NCBI GenBank assembly: GCA_016946835.1
Contig: JACVTC010000081.1
Location: 802,001-866,000, forward strand
Direction of reading: 5' to 3'
Source: Neocallimastix lanati (nom. inval.)
Taxonomy: Eukaryota > Neocallimastigomycota > Neocallimastigomycetes > Neocallimastigales > Neocallimastigaceae
DNA length: 64,000 bases
Both the position numbers and the translations under genes were made by a program. Shown in pieces: positions 1 to 9,516 of this stretch (its first letter is position 1; every line of letters starts with the position of its first letter). The notes beneath the pieces were generated by a model. The model was given only the letters and a program-made list of their open reading frames with translations, was not told the DNA's origin and did not search any database.

Positions 1-422
1 CTAAAGAGTTAGATAATTTTTATACTACTTCTTTTGCAATATTAAAAAATAAAGAACAAGAAACATATAAAATATTATTTAAAAAATTAAAAAAAAAATG
101 CTAATACGTGTAACAATAATATTATAATTGCAGAATCACTCAATAGTTATTTAAATAATTTATTTCCAACAAAACCATCTAATTATGAATTAATAGATAA
201 ATTAAATGAACTTGAACATTTACCATATTATGATTATCAAAGAAAAATAAGAGGAATTTGGAAAATAAAAAAAAAGGAGCAATAAATGAAGCTAATGAAA
301 TCAGTGTCTTAATTGAACGCTACAAAAACATTGAAGCCAAGTTAATTAATGCTAAATGGGATAGAAATAATACTATTAATTTGTGGTTTGATTGTTTAAC
401 TGATTTAAATAATATATTATAA
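1..422 (+). pseudogene. MULE transposase remnant (copy A, C-terminal part)
   Basis: Broken 3' part of a Mutator-like (MULE) transposase gene that runs off the left edge. The first ~100 bases match the segment after the first catalytic Asp of the copy at 39040-40462 (encoding Leu-Asn-Ser-Phe-Tyr-Thr-Thr-Ser). An internal deletion then joins directly to the ASES-type motif carrying the catalytic Glu, so the second Asp and the CxxH region are missing. The end, a Leu-Trp-Phe-Asp-Cys-Leu-Thr-Asp-Leu-Asn-Asn type C-terminus and TAA, is shared with the copies at 39040-40462 and 51685-52708. At least one further reading-frame break lies near 280. It cannot make a working transposase. Confidence 0.8.
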
Positions 423-802
423 ATATTATTTTATAATAAATAATTAAGAAATGAGGAATAACCATCGAAATAATAATAATTCTTTCATTCGGAAATTTAA
501 TTTATAAAGCTTAATAAATTTATACAGTTTAAATAAATATTCAAATGCATCTCTATAATTAATAATTTTATCATTATAATTATTTTTTTTTAATAATATT
601 TAAATAAAAGAATTATTATTAATAATATTTATATTTTTAATAACATTTATATTTTTATATAATTCTTTTGTTAATAGCATTTAAATAAAAGAATTAAAAT
701 CATAAAATCTAACCATTATATGATTTATTTAATTATTCACTTAATAATTAATTTAAAAATTAAAATAACAAATTAATACAATAAAATAATATTTTATATT
801 AA
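423..802 (+). repeat. MULE 3' flank, inverted homologue of 51300-51685
   Basis: Non-coding A+T-rich DNA following the transposase remnant. It matches, on the opposite strand, the sequence beside MULE copy D: the same order of TTTAAATAAAAGAATT blocks, TCTAACCATTATATGATTTA and ATTATTCACTTAATAATTAA. It is therefore the 3' non-coding part of the transposon. The terminal CGCCAATTTTTTTCACGTG seen in copies B and D is not present; the copy-D-like sequence stops where a copia LTR begins. Confidence 0.65.
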
Positions 803-888
803 TACATTGTGGCTTATACATTATTTATATTACAATATGTTTCAATACATTTGAAGCTTATTTTTCATACATTTCACATATTCTAACA
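803..888 (-). mobile_element. Copia-type LTR fragment
   Basis: On the minus strand it starts TGTTAGAATATGTGAAAT and contains GCCACAATGTATTA, as do the LTRs of the small element at 55773-57071, with scattered differences. Only the 5' part of the LTR is recognisable; the other end merges into MULE 3' sequence. No target duplication was found. Confidence 0.6.
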
Positions 889-1442
889 TTAATAATAATT
901 TTATTCATAATATTAAATAATTATAATAATTTTATTATTATAATAATATTATTTAATAATAATATTTATATACATTTGATTGGAAAATATAGTTACACCA
1001 ACTATAATAATAATATAAATATAAAATTTTTTTATATGGAATAATTAGTTCGATGTAAATTAATTTATAAAATTTTTGGAAATAATTATTAAATTTATTA
1101 AGAGAATTTATTTAGAAAAATAATGAATTATAACAATTAAAAATATTTCTCAACGTTGTATAATCAACTATAAAAATATTAAATAAAAATTATTATTATA
1201 ACAAATATATAAAGTTATAAACTATATTATTTATATTATAGTATTTAACTATTTTAATTATTTATAAAAAAAATTATAATATATAGATTAAATATTATAT
1301 AAATTTTTAATAAAACATTTTTTTTTTTAAAATAATTAAGTAAATTTAAATATTAAATATCGGTAAAACTTGTTAAAATAAAACAAGGTAAAACGATATA
1401 AAATAAGTTTAAGAAAATTAAATAAATAATACCTTATACTTA
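889..1442. other. A+T-rich spacer, nothing recognised
   Basis: Very A+T-rich DNA without long open frames, tRNA motifs or tandem repeats that I can recognise. It separates the copia LTR fragment from the family X solo LTR. Confidence 0.5.
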
Positions 1443-1447
1443 TTATA

Positions 1448-2426
1448 TGTAAGAATCTATAATTATTTTCAACAAAATAATTATATTTTCTTAGTTAGGT
1501 TATAATTAATATAACTTTTATTTAACTCATATTTCATTTATACACCTAATTATAATTAATAATTTATTTAATTATATATTAAAATTTTATTTAGTTTAAT
1601 ATTAAAAATTTATTTAATTAAATAATTTTTATACATTTAAAATAATATTAAATTTATTTAATTATTCACTTAATTATTAAATTTATTAGTTTTAGTTTTC
1701 TCTCACTTATTAAATCATAAACTAAAACACTATTCTGTATTCTATCATGTATTCCGTATTGTATTAATCATGTATTTTATTATTAATGTATTGTTTTATA
1801 TTTTTTATGTAAAGTTCTATAAAATAGAACTAAATAGATTAAATTTTTAATTTTATGATCGAAATAATTTTCATTATTTTATTCTTTTATTTTCGATCAT
1901 TATATTAGATTAAGTAATCGGTTAATTAAGGTTTTTCCAATTACTTCTTAAAAGTAATCGGTTTTACTTAATTAACGCGATGATCGATATGGATAGAATA
2001 TCGATCAAAAAACTTATCTAGGTTTTTCTTCTAGTCTTTTCCTAGATAAGAGATTTGTTAAGATTAGAACCCCTTTTGATTTTAACCTTATTTTGACAAA
2101 AAAGTATAAATAAGGCTCTTGAGTTCTCTTTGAGAAATCAAGAGTTATTATTATAACAATTATAATATAATAATAATAACAATAGTTTTAACATTTAAAA
2201 TTTCTAATAAATAATAAAACAAATTATTTTAATAAAACAAATTTTATAATTAAAACTTTTCTTTATTAATTTTAGTGTTTCGTCTATTATAATTCGTTAT
2301 AATAAACTCGAAAATTAGAAAGAACCATAGGTAAGTATGATTCTTTTCTAAACCTTTAATATTAGCAGTTAGAGCTAATATTAATGATTAATAATTTAAT
2401 TATAATTTTTTAATTAAATTATTACA
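1448..2426 (+). mobile_element. Solo LTR of Tf1/sushi-like family X (copy 1)
   Basis: Begins TGTAAGAATC and ends ATTATTACA, flanked by the 5-bp duplication TTATA (1443-1447 and 2427-2431), so the unit is complete. It is related to the LTRs of element 4 and to solo LTRs at 33221-34130 and 61407-62282. A TATA-like TATAAATAAGG (2106-2115 region) precedes a hairpin, CTCTTGA (2116-2122) with TCAAGAG (2138-2144), near the presumed transcript start. The U5 end holds a perfect 11-bp hairpin (2356-2366 with 2374-2384) and a 13-bp hairpin (2390-2402 with 2411-2423) just before the terminus. No internal coding region remains, so it arose by LTR-LTR recombination. Confidence 0.8.
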
Positions 2427-2431
2427 TTATA

Positions 2432-3343
2432 CTGGTTTGGTTCGGGGTTTTTATAAAAATTATTCAAAAATTATAAATAAAATTAAAACAATAATAAAAA
2501 TAAAAATAAAAGATTAATATAAACAATAAAAAAAAATAAATAAATAAACAAGATAACTTTTTAAAATTTTATTTTTATAATTCTTTTATTAAATTTTTTT
2601 ATTTAAAAATTATAATGTTAAAATTACAATATAAAAAAAAAATACAATTTTTTTACTGTTATTTATTTTTTTTTCTTAAAATAATAGAAATGGTAAAGCC
2701 ATTTCTTTGTATAATAAAAATTAATTATTATTAATAATTTTTATATTATTTTTTTTTTTTTGTTAATATAATTATTATTTACTTATAATAAATAATGCTT
2801 ATTGTAACGGAGGTGCTTCTATTGTAACGGCGGGACGGGGTATAGAAACACATAAAAGAAGAAAACTCAATAGGTTTACACTATCTGTATAAATAATTCG
2901 TTTTATTAAAAAATATTTTTTATTAATTATAAAATTTAAAATAATTATTAATATTAATCAACAAGGTAATATTTCGAATTACTTATACGTTAATTATTAT
3001 TAATAAAAGCACGAAGAAAAATATTTTCATTCGTGAAGTTCGCACTATTTATACTTTTAACGGAAAAACAGTTTTAACATGTAAAAATAATTTTAAAGAA
3101 TATTTAGAAATATGTTTGTAATAATTAATAATGTAAAGTTTCTAGAATATAGATTTTAATTGATGAAAATGAATCTTATCAAAAAAGAATAAAATAATTT
3201 ATATAATAAGAATTTCTAAATTCATTTCGGTTGAATTACGAACCGAAATATTCTTTAACTTTCTATAATTTATACAGAAAGAATATTCAAGAAGATATTA
3301 TTAATAATTAATAAAATAATTAATAAAATTATTATTTATGCAA
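2432..3343. other. A+T-rich intergenic DNA with a small G+C patch
   Basis: No convincing gene. It starts with a TGGTTTGGTTCGGGGTTT block that resembles the start of the spacer at 35276. A G+C-richer patch carries the repeat TATTGTAACGG at 2800-2810 and 2820-2830 followed by CGGGACGGGG. This may be a fossil LTR end or polypurine tract, but no paired LTR could be found. Confidence 0.4.
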
Positions 3344-3418
3344 AATGGGTTGAGGTTCGAGTCGAACCCATGAAGTATTGATCATGGTTAATGTAACTAA
3401 CCATTGAATCAAAGTTCT
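3344..3418 (-). other. Degenerate tRNA-like (Pol III A/B box) sequence
   Basis: On the minus strand an A-box-like TGATTCAATGGTTAG is followed at tRNA-like spacing by a B-box-like GGTTCGACTCG (3358-3368). Between them is a 5-bp hairpin, CATGA/TCATG with an 8-nt loop, in the anticodon-arm position. The acceptor arms do not pair well, so it is a tRNA fossil, an unusual tRNA or a SINE head, not a confident functional tRNA. Its context makes it interesting: the AACTG target shared by the LTR array lies about 10-14 bp upstream of its 5' end. Confidence 0.4.
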
Positions 3419-3432
3419 AATTTTACTAACTG

Positions 3433-4099
3433 TGATACGGAACAATCTAATATTGCTTATATTATTGAATTTATTATTTTATATTTGTTTTTATTTCTTT
3501 TATATTACTTTTATTTTATATCTTTATTTTTATTTTAAGTTTTTATTTGTATTTTTACTTTTACTTTATTTTTATTTTAATTTTTATTATATTATTTTTA
3601 TCTTATATTTTATTTTTATTTTATATTTTTATTTTTATTTTTACTTTTACTTTTATTTTTACTTTAATTTTTATTATTTTTATATATTATTTTATTATTT
3701 TTTATATTTTATTTTAATTAATTAAAAATTTATTTGAACCAATAAAAAAACTTCATTAAATTCTATAAATAACTTGTAAAATCAAAAAATATTAAAAACT
3801 CTCTCTCAAAATTTTATAAATTAAATTTTAGAATAAAATAAGGTAAAATAAATTAAGGGTGTTTTAATTTAGTGTTAAGCTGTGTTGTTAATATAATAGT
3901 TTTAAGTTTAAATAATAATTAAGTTAGTTAAGGGGTTTAAAATAAAATAAAAGAGAGCTTAGTTAATATTTAAAAACATTAGAATATTAATGTTGAGTTT
4001 AATTAGTTTAGATAATATTCGGAAATAATTAAATAAGTTTAATTAGAATTAATTAGAATATATTATTATTGAAAATAAATAAATGAAAAGTCCTGTACC
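3433..4099 (+). repeat. 5' LTR of element 1
   Basis: Starts TGATACGGAACA and ends CCTGTACC(A), matching the copy at 9517-10183 almost base for base. The interior is a T-rich U3 (the open frame there is low-complexity Phe/Tyr/Leu and is not a gene). The last part contains ATATTATTATTG and GTCCTG, which pair with sequence beyond the primer-binding site. Confidence 0.92.
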
Positions 4100-4143
4100 A
4101 TAAAAATTTTGGCGAGCTATGCAGGACAAGACAATAATAATAT
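4060..4143 (+). promoter_or_regulatory. Primer-binding site of element 1 enclosed by a U5/leader stem
   Basis: The candidate primer-binding site TGGCGAGCTATG (4110-4121) starts 10 bp after the LTR. It is bracketed by complementary arms: GTCCTG (4090-4095) with CAGGAC (4122-4127), and further out ATATTATTATTG (4060-4071) with CAATAATAATAT (4132-4143). The same geometry with unrelated arm sequences occurs in elements 2, 3 and 6, so the stem rather than its sequence is conserved. The matching tRNA primer was not identified; it is not the tRNA-Asn or tRNA-Arg of this window. Confidence 0.7.
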
Positions 4144-4175
4144 GAAAATAATTAATTCAATAATTTAGAATAGAC

Positions 4176-4217
<42 letters not shown>

Positions 4218-4377
4218 AGTATAAATTAATAATAACAATAATATAAGAAATTTTATAAATTGAAAGAATAAAATATAGTTAAAGTAATAAATAATTGAAT
4301 AATAATTAATTTAGTGTGTAGAATTTTAATAAATATATTTATATATAATAGTGATAGTAGTAATAGTGAGTTATAAA

Positions 4378-4463
<86 letters not shown>

Positions 4464-4791
4464 TGATCCATCCATCAACCTTTGGATTGAAATATTGTTA
4501 TTGTTGTTCAACTGGTAATAGAAGTTTTCCTTCTTTTGTTATTTAAACAACAGTAATTTTAATTTCAGCATTATACAAGCTGCTAATTTCGGTCAGCGTG
4601 GGGGATTAGGGCTGTGTAAAGATCTTCGAGTCGTTTGCAAGTGCGAGGAGAAGTGACGGAATGAACACAGGGGACGAAACGTCACAGAAATTAGCGTATA
4701 ATAATAAGATTACTGGTCGGGTTTTTATAACAAAATAACAGTTTAATTAGTTATATAAAATATTAAAATATTAACAATAGAAAGTAAGAGA
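4144..4791 (+). other. Element 1 untranslated leader
   Basis: Leader between the primer-binding site and gag. It holds two long poly(A) runs (about 4182-4215 and 4425-4460), an (AAT)n microsatellite (about 4380-4425), and then a markedly G+C-richer 160-bp stretch (about 4560-4720) with no open frame. That stretch probably folds as the packaging or dimerisation domain; this is inference from composition and position. Confidence 0.55.
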
Positions 4792-5700
4792 ATGAAGATT
4801 TTAGAAATCCAAAAATTATTACCAAGAGTAACTGAATCAACAGGAGAATTGGACTCTTGGTTTGAAGAGTTTAATAGGTTGATGGCTCTAGCAGATATAG
4901 AATCTCCTAAGAGTATATTCATTTGGGCATTAGAATGTGTAAATGGAAGGCTAAGAGGTGTAGTACAAGAACTAGAAAAGGAAACTGAAGATGGTAAGAT
5001 TTATCCATCCATAAAAGAGATAAAAGAAGCTTTGGAGGAAGCACTTAGGATCACACCACAAGAAAAATGTAAAATGCTACAAAAATTGAAGATTCAAAGG
5101 GGTGAAACAATAGCCGACTTCAACTGGAGATATAAGAAACTCTACGATAGCTTACCAAAATTTTACCAAACATTTGTTACTGTAGATGATTATATTGAAT
5201 CAATTAAGTATAGACCTTACATTAGATCTCAAGTAATTACCCAACGATCGGAAGATTTAGAAGACGCGTTTGAAGAAGCTGAATTGGCCGAGAGAGCGGA
5301 ACAAATAAAGACGTCAAATAAAGTTACGGTAATGACAACACTATTTCATGGCCAGTCCAATAATCAATCTGAAAGATATCAACATGAATACAATAATAAT
5401 AGAAGGAGTAATAATTACTTTAATACTAGAAGGAATAATTATAATAATAACTATAATTATAATCAGAAGCAGAATCAAAGACGCACACTTCAAAATAATA
5501 ATTATTTTAACCAAAGAAATGTAAATAATACTGAATTTGAAAATAAATCTCAAAATGAAACAAATCACAATGAAAATATAGTTTGCTTCCGATGTGGAAA
5601 AATAGGTCACATCTTTAGAAGGTGTCCTTATACATTTAAGCAGTTAGCTGAAATAGAAGAGAGAGAAAATAAAGAAAAAGAAAATAATCATTTAAACTAA
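4792..5700 (+). CDS. gag: Gag polyprotein of element 1
   Basis: Structural Gag protein of a Ty3/gypsy element, expected to build the cytoplasmic virus-like particle. The 302-residue open frame starts at an ATG shortly after the leader. Residues ~1-165 form the capsid-like domain, clearly related to the Gags at 11524 and 58813 (shared motifs such as Gln-Glu-Lys-Cys, and Phe-Asn-Trp-Arg-Tyr in two of them). Residues ~190-260 are an Asn/Tyr/Arg-rich linker. A CCHC zinc knuckle, CFRCGKIGHIFRRC, lies at ~265-278 and should bind the RNA. The stop TAA follows a TTTAAAC slippery heptamer directly, so a fraction of ribosomes should shift -1 into pol. Reading frame fully intact. Confidence 0.92.
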   Translation: MKILEIQKLLPRVTESTGELDSWFEEFNRLMALADIESPKSIFIWALECVNGRLRGVVQELEKETEDGKIYPSIKEIKEALEEALRITPQEKCKMLQKLKIQRGETIADFNWRYKKLYDSLPKFYQTFVTVDDYIESIKYRPYIRSQVITQRSEDLEDAFEEAELAERAEQIKTSNKVTVMTTLFHGQSNNQSERYQHEYNNNRRSNNYFNTRRNNYNNNYNYNQKQNQRRTLQNNNYFNQRNVNNTEFENKSQNETNHNENIVCFRCGKIGHIFRRCPYTFKQLAEIEERENKEKENNHLN

Positions 5701-5723
5701 TAAATGGGAGAAGGGAAACTCCC
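5691..5723 (+). promoter_or_regulatory. -1 ribosomal frameshift signal, gag/pol of element 1
   Basis: TTTAAAC (5691-5697) lies in the gag frame as T TTA AAC, followed by the gag stop within an 8-nt spacer (5698-5705). A hairpin follows: GGGAG (5706-5710), 8-nt loop, CTCCC (5719-5723), extendable by A-U and U-G pairs. Pol is in the -1 frame. TTTAAAC is one of the strongest eukaryotic -1 slippery heptamers (known from coronaviruses). The arrangement is identical in elements 2 and 3. Confidence 0.88.
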
Positions 5724-6155
5724 GTATATCAAACCACAACCTATCAGAACCCTACAGAGTCAAAAGAACCAATTTTAGCTGCGGTTATAAGAAGAAATAA
5801 AAATAATTCTGGTTCAAAACCTTATGAAAATAGAACTATAAGAACATTAAAAGAAAACCCAGTTAGTATACCAATCCCTAAAGGCCTTCAGTATGCTCAA
5901 GATAACATGGAAACTGAAAATAACAAAAGTTCCAACACAGAAAAACTTGAAGAAGTAGATGTTTCAATAATTGCACAACCATCAATAAATAAAGCGAAAA
6001 GCATGTCAAAAATAGAAAGAACTAAAGAAATACAGACCGAAACAGAAAAGAATAACAGCAATATCAATAAACCAAATAAGAATTAAAGTACATTACCAAG
6101 TGATACAATAAAAGAAAAAAGGAATAAGCAACTAGGTAATAACAATACTAAACAT

Positions 6156-9100
6156 GTGTCTATGATGGAAGGAAGGAAAAGGTACAACATTACAGACGAC
6201 CTAAACAAGCTAATGGCAAATATCTCAATATCCCAATTGATTGATGCGAGTCCTAAGCTAAGATCGGAACTCTCTAAGGCATTAAAATTGAAAGCCCCTG
6301 AGATGACTGAAGAAAACCCAGAAAAGGTGATGATGTCCGCATTAAGCAGAGAAGACGTTGCGACCGCAGAATGTATCGTAGAAAACACACCAGGAGTAGC
6401 GTTTCTAGATACTTGTGCTAGCATTAACTTAATTACAAGGAAATACTTTAACAAATTAAAGAATATAACTCCATCTGGATACACTGATGATAACATTATT
6501 CAAGTTTTCTCCAATAAGAATATCGTTATGGAAACTTGTTATTTGAGACTAAAATTTGGAAATATAGAAATACAAGATAGCTTTAGGATAATTGATCATG
6601 ATAAAAATATCTTTGACGTACTAATCGGATATAGAACACTTAAAGAAAATCACCTTTTCATAAACCCAGTTGACAATTTCCTTTGTAGAATGAACAGAGA
6701 TGAGACTTGGGAGAGAATAATACCTTTACACAAAAAGGATAAATGTATAAGCACTGAAGAATTGCCTACCAAACAAACAAATGAAGAAGAAGACAGATTG
6801 TTGTTACTTTGTTTTACAAAAAAGGTAAAAGAAAAAGAGGATATTGACGAGAAAAAGGAAATAATTGATAAGTTAATATTGGAAATTCCGTGGAAATATA
6901 AAAAACAAGTTAAAAAATTATTTAATAAATATTATCATATTTTAGCTACCAAAATTGAGGAATTACAGTCAACTAAATTATTACCACATACCATTCAATT
7001 GAAAGATGGTGCTAAACCAATCAAACAAAAATGCTATCGCTTATCAAAGGTACAAGCTGATGCACTTAAGGAAGAAATCACCAAGTTAATTAATAATAAA
7101 CTTATAGAACCATCCAATTCACCATGGTCTTTCCCTGTAATACTAGTTCTTAAAAAAAATAATAAATGGCGAATGTGCATAGACTTTCGAAAATTGAATG
7201 ATTTAACTATAAAAGATGAATACTCATTACCCTTAATAGATGAAATCCTTTTCTCCATAGGGAAGAAAGTCAAATATTTTACAACCATAGACTTGTTTTC
7301 AGGATTCCATCAAATTCCAATGTCAAAGAATGATATTCCTAAAACCAGTTTCACTACTATCTTTGGAAACTATCAATTTCGTGTCATGCCTTTCGGTCTC
7401 TGTAATGCACCAGCAACCTTCCAGAGGGAAATGAACAGGATCTTTTTCCCACTAATTGGAGTATGTATGTTCATCTACATCGACGACTTAGTTATTTTTT
7501 CCAATTCATTAGAAGAACATATTAAAGATATTATTAAAGTTTTTGAAATTATATCCGTAAATCGGTTAAAAGTAAATCTAGAAAAATGCAATTTCTTTAA
7601 GAAAAAGGTAGAGCTTCTGGGACATACACTCTCAGTTGAAGGAATTTCACCGATAATGTCTAAAGTCAACGCCATTGCTAGTTGGTCTGCTCCTACAACA
7701 GTAAAGCAACTCCAGTCCTTCTTGGGCGCAGTTGGATACTATCGTAAATTTATTGCTAATTACTCAAGTATTGCTAAACCTCTCTATAAACTTTTAAAGA
7801 AAGAAACCCCATTTGTTTGGAACTCAGAACAAGAAGAAGGATTCGATAAGTTGAAAGATAGATTAATGAAAGCACCAATACTAACAATGCCAGATTTTGA
7901 AAAGCAATTTATTATACGTACGGATGCATCATATTCAGGAATAGGAGGTGTATTATTACAGAAAGATGAAAAAAATAATGAAAAGCCAATACATTTTATT
8001 AGTCGAACTTTAAAACCAGGAGAACAAAACTACGGAATTACTGATCTTGAAGGTAATGCTGCTGCTTATTGTGTCAAAAAATTTAAATCATACTTTGCTG
8101 GAAATAAATTCGAAACTCTTCTCTACACGGATCACAAACCATTAGTAGGACTCTTTAAGAATAAAGAAACAAATAATGCAAGACAGACAAGATGGGTAAT
8201 ATTATTTTCAATGCTTAAAATAAAAGTATTATACGAACCCGGAAAAAAGAATGTCATAGCAGATGCACTGTCCAGAATGGAATCTAAAGACGAAATAGTT
8301 GCTCCTTTAATATTGGAAGATGGTAATAACCCCGTTAATAATTTTAAAAATAGCTTTGTAACAATTGACAATGTAGAATATTATGATGATAAAGATTCTA
8401 AAACCCTAAGAAAAGTTATAAAGGATAATGAAGAAAAGATAAATCTTGTTTTACAGGCCCATGGAATCGGGCATGAAGGAATATTCAAGACTTATAATCG
8501 GCTCAAACGCGACTACTACTGGAGAAACATGATATTGGATGTTAAGTACTTAGTTAGAACATGTAAAAGATGCCAACTCTTTCGTCCACAAACAGGAAAT
8601 TATCAAACTGAAAATTTATCTACTAAACCTGGTTTACCATTTACGAAGGTTGGATTAGACATTGTTGGACCTTTACCCAAAACACAGAAGGGATACCAAT
8701 ATATCTTTGTATTAGTAGATTATCTTACCAAGTGGGTCGAAGCCGAACCCAGTATTAATATCGAATCTGATGATGTTATACATTTTCTTACAAGAGTATT
8801 TTCTAGGCACGGTACACCAGAGATACTTGTCACTGACAACGGTCCGCAGTTTCGATCAGATAAGACAAAGTCTTTCTTAGATCTCTATGGTGTCTATGTA
8901 AACTATACTAATGTTTATCACCCGGAATCCAATGGCGAGGTAGAGAATCGCAATAAAGAAATTGGGAAGTATTTAAGAATATTATGTAATAAAAATACTA
9001 CTAATTGGGACGAAATCCTTCCAAGTGCATTATGGGCTATTAGAACATGTAAGCATGAAACAACTAAATTTTCAAGTTTTGAGCTTCTATATGGTCGTCG

Positions 9101-9500
9101 GGATTTGCAGCCATTTGAGCTAATGATTAACTTAGATAAAAAAGAGGAGTGGGAGTCTGACGAAGAATATTTAATTAGAAGATTCACAAAACATAATAAA
9201 TGGATAAAAGAAGCTGTTAACAATATTGAAACAGCTAATAAGCTTTGGGAAGATCGGAGAAAACAAATGAAGAGACTTAAGGCAGATTACAATCCAGGGG
9301 ATCTTGTATTAGTACGACTAATAAATCGAAGAAAACTTGACCCATTTTTCCTTGGACCAATGAAGATAGTTAAAAAACAATTTAATACTGTTACCTTGTG
9401 TGATCCGCTCACTAATGAAATTGCAGAACGTAATGTCCATTTAAAAAATATTGTTCCGTATAAGTTATGTGAAATAGAGACTTCAGGGACGAAGTCCTAA
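6156..9500 (+). CDS. pol: Pol polyprotein (PR-RT-RH-IN) of element 1
   Basis: Enzyme polyprotein in the -1 frame relative to gag. The frame is open from the slippery site (~5697) but is cut by TAA at 6084-6086; it is then open for ~1,110 residues. The start given is only the first non-ATG codon of the open stretch, and translation is expected by frameshifting. Seen in order: aspartic protease core LDTCASINLIT (~85-95, with Cys where Gly is usual); RT with FGLCNAPATFQ and active site YIDD (~430-435); RNase H with IRTDASYSG, TDLEGN and YTDHKPL; and integrase with an HX3H...CKRC zinc motif (~770-810), D (LDIVGPLP), D (VTDNGPQF) and E (SNGEVEN). A GPF-like module (FFLGPMKIVKK) lies near the C-terminus. 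No chromodomain is visible. Only the TAA argues against activity. Confidence 0.92.
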   Translation: MSMMEGRKRYNITDDLNKLMANISISQLIDASPKLRSELSKALKLKAPEMTEENPEKVMMSALSREDVATAECIVENTPGVAFLDTCASINLITRKYFNKLKNITPSGYTDDNIIQVFSNKNIVMETCYLRLKFGNIEIQDSFRIIDHDKNIFDVLIGYRTLKENHLFINPVDNFLCRMNRDETWERIIPLHKKDKCISTEELPTKQTNEEEDRLLLLCFTKKVKEKEDIDEKKEIIDKLILEIPWKYKKQVKKLFNKYYHILATKIEELQSTKLLPHTIQLKDGAKPIKQKCYRLSKVQADALKEEITKLINNKLIEPSNSPWSFPVILVLKKNNKWRMCIDFRKLNDLTIKDEYSLPLIDEILFSIGKKVKYFTTIDLFSGFHQIPMSKNDIPKTSFTTIFGNYQFRVMPFGLCNAPATFQREMNRIFFPLIGVCMFIYIDDLVIFSNSLEEHIKDIIKVFEIISVNRLKVNLEKCNFFKKKVELLGHTLSVEGISPIMSKVNAIASWSAPTTVKQLQSFLGAVGYYRKFIANYSSIAKPLYKLLKKETPFVWNSEQEEGFDKLKDRLMKAPILTMPDFEKQFIIRTDASYSGIGGVLLQKDEKNNEKPIHFISRTLKPGEQNYGITDLEGNAAAYCVKKFKSYFAGNKFETLLYTDHKPLVGLFKNKETNNARQTRWVILFSMLKIKVLYEPGKKNVIADALSRMESKDEIVAPLILEDGNNPVNNFKNSFVTIDNVEYYDDKDSKTLRKVIKDNEEKINLVLQAHGIGHEGIFKTYNRLKRDYYWRNMILDVKYLVRTCKRCQLFRPQTGNYQTENLSTKPGLPFTKVGLDIVGPLPKTQKGYQYIFVLVDYLTKWVEAEPSINIESDDVIHFLTRVFSRHGTPEILVTDNGPQFRSDKTKSFLDLYGVYVNYTNVYHPESNGEVENRNKEIGKYLRILCNKNTTNWDEILPSALWAIRTCKHETTKFSSFELLYGRRDLQPFELMINLDKKEEWESDEEYLIRRFTKHNKWIKEAVNNIETANKLWEDRRKQMKRLKADYNPGDLVLVRLINRRKLDPFFLGPMKIVKKQFNTVTLCDPLTNEIAERNVHLKNIVPYKLCEIETSGTKS

Positions 9501-9516
9501 CTCAACGGGGGCATCT
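9479..9516 (+). promoter_or_regulatory. 3' hairpin and polypurine tract of element 1
   Basis: GACTTC (9479-9484) pairs with GAAGTC (9491-9496) around a 6-nt loop and overlaps the pol stop. ACGGGGGCATCT (9505-9516) directly precedes the 3' LTR and should be the plus-strand primer (polypurine tract). The same pair of signals is kept in elements 2 and 6. Confidence 0.75.

Noticed and set aside
3432-3725. 97-residue Phe/Tyr/Ile/Leu open frame (also at 9516-9809)
   Set aside because: Lies wholly inside the element 1 LTRs, is low-complexity from T-rich DNA, and starts on a GTG spanning the LTR edge.
4253-4471. Minus-strand frame of poly-Phe and poly-Tyr
   Set aside because: Translation of a poly(A) run and an (AAT)n microsatellite in the element 1 leader.
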